Assembly: GCA_023974075.1 (NCBI GenBank)
Contig: CM043791.1
Location: forward strand, 20,443,701-20,507,700
Direction of reading: 5' to 3'
Length of the DNA stretch: 64,000 nucleotides
Origin: Chaenocephalus aceratus
Lineage: Eukaryota; Chordata; Actinopteri; Perciformes; Channichthyidae
Part shown: positions 61,807 to 64,000 of the stretch, in pieces
How the letters are laid out: each line of letters opens with the position of its first letter
Position numbering within the stretch: the first letter of the stretch is position 1
Notes under the pieces: model-generated
Seen by the model: only the letters and a program-made list of their open reading frames with translations
What the model was told of the DNA's origin: nothing
Databases searched by the model: none
Position numbers and translations under genes: made by a program

Positions 61807-63451
61807 CAGGGGCGGACTGGCCATTGGGAATACCGGGAGTTTCCCCGGTGGGCCGGTGCTGTGTGTGGGCCCGAGGGCCAAACAAAAATAAGTTTATAAA
61901 AAAAAAAGTTTATATATTTTTTGCCTAAATCCTACCGGCCCACATTTGTAAGTGTTCCGGCCCAGCCCAGCCCAGTGGGGTGTGGCCAGGGTTGGGTTGT
62001 AACGGAATACATGTAACGGTGTTACGTAATCAGAATACAAAAATCAAGTAACTGTATTCAGCTCGCGTTACATTTGAAAAACGAGTAATCTGATTACAGT
62101 TACTTTCGTAAACCTGAAGTGAATACATTTTGGATTACTTATTGGAATTATTGGTGGAAAGATTTCCTCACAACATTTAATATTCATTACTAAAGGTACA
62201 GAACAAAAGTCTGCGTTTAAATCGTGTGTATGTAGAGGTGTGTGTGGTTAAAACACATCAGCCACACCGCTCTTTAGCCTTTCTATTGATTCTGAAGGTA
62301 AACACAGTGAAGGCGGTGCGTGAAAGGCGGTGCGTGAAAGGCGGTGCGTAAAAGGCACTGCGCGCTCGTCTCCTCAGAGGCTGAGTTAACCCTCCCGCTG
62401 CCTCCTGGTGCTGCAGAGATTTCATGAAGTGAAGGAGGTGTTCCTTCTATAAAACAGCTGCGGGCAGCAGATACTGTGAGAGTCACAGACATGAATTCAT
62501 AGATCAAGGCAGACTGGTGCACACACTCTCTTGTTTTGCCAATCAGGTGCTTGAACAAATATAGCTCTACACCCCTGGCCGAAATGTCCTTAAAATGAAG
62601 TCCGAGTTCGACATTTTAATTAATGTCCTGCCAACACTGGCAAGACAGAAGGCGACACGCCCTTTCTAAGCCATGTCCTCACATCCCAAGCTGCATCCCC
62701 AAAAAGTTTATTATGTTGTTACAACAGGGTTCAGGGGGAGTGGCATACCCGTAGGATAGAAAAGGGGGAAGTGATGTCTGACTCAGAGGTCGCACGGCTG
62801 TGGAGAAGAACGTGTTGCCCACATTCTGTTACTGAGTTTAGGCTAGTTAGCTAGCAGGTTTATTGTTTTGGGTGCAGTCACTTTTGCCTCCACTTGCTGT
62901 TCAAATAAATATTGAAAGAAAAAAGTTAATCTGTTTACAGTTCTGTTTTATATGGGTGTAGAAGAAGAAGAAGAAGAAGAAGAAGAAGAAGAAGAAGAAG
63001 AAGAAGAAGAAGAAGAAGAAGAAGAAGAAGAAGAAGAAGAAGAAGAAGAAGAAGAAGAAGAAGAAGAAGAAGAAGAAGAAGAAGAAGAAGAAGAAGAAGA
63101 AGAAGAAGAATAATTGGGAGGGATGAAACCCTCTTTAATGGTCTCACATGCAGAGCACACAGCACACAGTGAAATGTGTTCTCTGCTTTTAACCCATCCT
63201 AGTACCAGGAGTGTAGTACTAGGAGCAGTGGGCAGCTATTGTACAGCGCCCGCGGAGCAATGGGAGTGAGGGGGGAAGTCCGGTGCCTTGCTCAAGGGCA
63301 CCACGGCAGGGCAGGAGGTGAACTGGGACCTCTCCAAGTAGTTTGTTAAGTAACATACTTTCGTCGCCGGCCGGCCGTTACATGCCACGCATTAAGTGGG
63401 CCTGTCTGTCAATTAATCCCCGGGCCACTTTTTCCCCCCAGTCCGCCCCTG
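61807..63451. mobile_element. Non-autonomous hAT-like element, copy 2
   Basis: Ends are caggggcggactggccattg and ccagtccgcccctg. A perfect 8 bp duplication gctatgtc flanks it (61799-61806 and 63452-63459). It is closely similar to copy 1 but lacks the GT tract and about 440 bases spanning the SINE head and the following segment (52592-53033 of copy 1). No coding capacity is present. Confidence 0.9.
62959..63112. repeat. (GAA)n microsatellite, nearly perfect, about 51 units
   Basis: A virtually pure GAA tract of about 154 bases at the position of the imperfect tract in copy 1 (52237-52366). The truncated SINE follows at 63113-63340. Confidence 0.95.
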
Positions 63452-63459
63452 GCTATGTC

Positions 63460-64000
63460 CTTACCACATCAAACCAGAAACGCTGCAGGCCTGCTACAGA
63501 AAAGGCCTTGCCCTTGTTTCCATTTCAAACAGGTTTACAACACTGTCAGAAGCTGTATTGTTTCTGCTCCGAAACAGAGGGGGCGAGAGAAAGCTAAACA
63601 CCAGGAATTGCAGCACTTGTGCTCTAAGATTTAGGGAGTGATATGGTTAAGCTTTCATATTCTTTTGTCTCCAGTACACCTCTGCAGTGGCAGCAATTGT
63701 GACTGTGTCTCCTGTCGAATGAATAATGCACACTAAGGCATCCTGAGTTATCCAAAACCAAGTCCCTCTTATCCCTGTTTGAGTGCATTGATTTCCAAGC
63801 TCTCACCAGCATCTGCAGAGGCTCAAAGGCTGCTGTGTGTGGGTAGGAGGATAAAAGAATAGCAACAAGGCAAACATCCAGCTTGTAGTGCACTCATGGA
63901 TACTCTGGAGTTCACTACCTGGTGCTCAGATGAAAGCAGAGGTCACGTCATCGTGGTGCTTATGATATCTGTAATTAGAAATTCAGATGAACCTGATCTG
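63460..64000. other. Unique non-coding sequence at the right edge
   Basis: No repeat or gene recognised. An 89-codon minus frame at 63624-63893 starts with a hydrophobic stretch, but I cannot assign it to any family. Confidence 0.55.

Noticed and set aside
63624..63893. 89-codon minus-strand frame with hydrophobic start
   Set aside because: Could pass as a secreted peptide, but no family match and no supporting signals; not reported as a gene.

Overview
The window is vertebrate, almost certainly teleost, nuclear DNA. It has short exons with GT/AG borders separated by multi-kilobase introns, abundant (CA)n and (GAA)n microsatellites, and transposon families typical of fish (DIRS, Ngaro, L1, Tc1, Harbinger, hAT, pogo-like). 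The only host gene I can support lies on the minus strand and is a contactin, best matched to CNTN6 (NB-3). Three exons are in phase with one another: the start-codon/signal-peptide exon (17795-17938), the exon opening Ig domain 1 (3856-3988), and the exon completing it (243-418). The rest of the gene runs off the left edge. A CpG-rich stretch at about 54.8-55.4 kb, with a minus-strand splice donor at 54810, is a candidate first non-coding exon and promoter. If so, most of the window is CNTN6 intron 1.

From left to right: 1-9.8 kb is intron with two CNTN6 exons. 9775-14799 is a decayed Ngaro element (minus strand) with its full split-direct-repeat layout (A1 - ORFs - B1 A2 B2), interrupted by a Harbinger fragment and a hAT-internal fragment. 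14.8-21.4 kb is intron with a Tc1 remnant and the signal-peptide exon. 21.46-47.59 kb is one L1-type LINE (minus strand) split by a 21.7 kb insertion. 47.6-54.8 kb is intron with a pogo-like element that a hAT element has entered. 55.4-64 kb is mostly unique, non-coding sequence with a second hAT copy.

The most interesting structure is the nest inside the L1. A DIRS element (DIRS-A, 23219-44919, minus strand) sits in the L1 reverse transcriptase; its inverted terminal repeats and internal complementary region (ICR) can both be read, and removing it restores the L1 frame. DIRS-A was itself invaded by a second, different DIRS (DIRS-B, 37455-41403, with its own ITRs and ICR), by a Harbinger element with a TTA duplication (41677-42293), and by a 10.9 kb non-coding block (24424-35340) that splits the tyrosine recombinase gene and is flanked by a 7 bp direct repeat. 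Subtracting the three insertions leaves about 6.2 kb, a normal DIRS size. DIRS-A also carries, on the opposite strand, what looks like the promoter and first exon of an unrelated fish gene family.

The 10.9 kb block is my best candidate for something undescribed. It consists of tandem arrays: a 60 bp satellite with C-tracts, G-runs of up to 122 bases, tRNA-like modules with pol III B-box motifs, a long hairpin, 130/262/690/800 bp tandem units, arrays of nuclear-receptor DR1 motifs, and TTAGGG blocks. Inverted satellite copies lie near both ends, as in foldback elements. No intact transposon protein was found anywhere. Length differences in homopolymers among near-identical repeats suggest residual long-read sequencing error, so exact lengths in the arrays should be treated with care.
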